Below are positions 63,431 to 64,000 of a stretch of DNA of 64,000 nucleotides, piece after piece; positions within the stretch are counted from its first letter, which is position 1, and every line of letters begins with the position of its first letter. The DNA lies in contig JAEMWC010000270.1 of assembly GCA_016490735.1 (NCBI GenBank), positions 556,001-620,000 on the forward strand. Reading direction: 5' to 3'. Below the pieces are notes generated by a model, which saw only the letters and a list, made by a program, of their open reading frames with translations, searched no databases and had not been told where the DNA came from. Origin of the DNA: Pachyseris speciosa. Lineage: Eukaryota > Cnidaria > Anthozoa > Scleractinia > Pachyseridae. The position numbers and the translations under genes are program-made.

Positions 63431-64000
63431 TTTCACTCTTAGCATAGCCAAAATAGCTAAAAACAACCTAAGAATTCTCTTAAGCAAAACATGAATAGTT
63501 TTGGTTGGCTTCACAATATATTTTGATTAGCAAAATGCATTTTTTTTTCACTGCTTTACCAAATAAAACAAACATATTTTCTAACAAGACAGATTAATTC
63601 AGTCCTTGCTTAAATTTATTTATATTCAAGCTTTAATAATTCTTCTTCCATGAACCTATTCACTCGACTAAATCATGGACAAACTTGCTCAGTACTATCA
63701 CAAGTTTCTGTTTTTGTTTTTGAGTTTGAGTCTCTGTTGAAACTAACTGAGAAAAAAAGAGGTAAAATATGATTCCAGATTCAATTCAGGACTTATCACT
63801 AACTAAAGTTACACCTCCAGGAAAATACGAATGAAAAAGCTACAATAGGTAAGCAATTTAAGCTTGTCATAAATCGACCATGCAACTTTCAGGCACTATC
63901 AAAAGGTGCAGTCTAATTACTAATAAATTGACAAGAGTCATTTCAGATGCTTAGCCCCGGGCCTGGTCAACATGAGTAATGTTTTCTGCTATGTCACATC
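63431..64000. other. Right-edge noncoding sequence
   Basis: AT-rich. I see no exon or repeat that I can define. Confidence 0.45.

Overview
The window looks like nuclear DNA from an animal, most likely an anthozoan cnidarian such as a stony coral or sea anemone. The evidence is many short exons with consensus GT/AG junctions, long AT-rich introns, tRNA-derived SINEs, LINE fragments, TTAA-bounded DNA elements, and secreted-protein modules (H-type-lectin-like, Kazal, C-type lectin, EGF, TLDc) of the kind common in cnidarian genomes. Species assignment is inference. No bacterial-style operon, rRNA or CRISPR array is present.

The core is a tandem family of one large mosaic gene, all on the + strand. 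Copy 1 (4831-21681) has 18 recognisable coding exons. In order they encode three H-type-lectin-like units, a Kazal/follistatin-like module, three more H-type-lectin-like units, a C-type lectin domain, three EGF domains and a two-exon TLDc domain with the stop codon, about 1080 residues without the missing signal-peptide exon. Copy 2 (26119-32943) lacks the first exon, exon J, all EGF exons and most of TLDc, and carries stops and frameshifts. Copy 3 (38640-57366) keeps all 18 exon positions but has a stop, frameshifts and deletions in exons A, B, M and O. Copies 2 and 3 are therefore read as pseudogenes. Copy 1 has only one visible lesion, a 1-base deletion at a C run in exon A that could be a sequencing error. 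Copies 2 and 3 resemble each other more than either resembles copy 1.

Every module (Kazal, each H-lectin trio, CTLD, each EGF) is bounded by phase-1 introns, while introns inside an H-lectin trio are phase 0. This is the classic pattern of exon shuffling, and of duplication of a whole three-unit cassette. The product is inferred to be a secreted multivalent carbohydrate-binding protein. TLDc is usually found in intracellular proteins, so its place at the end of an extracellular lectin/EGF chain is notable.

Between and within the copies lie mobile elements. These include a broken tyrosine-recombinase gene (24573-25677, minus), LINE reverse-transcriptase remnants (2455-2787, 24173-24490, 33592-34800, 43187-45122, 51057-51314), tRNA-derived SINEs, several elements with TTAA at both ends, palindromic MITEs and simple repeats. 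The intron between the two TLDc exons of copy 1 holds a perfect 171-bp inverted copy of the gene's own third EGF exon, flanked by inverted SINE arms. The left end (1-4800), 33-38 kb and the right end (57.4-64 kb) contain repeats but no convincing gene.
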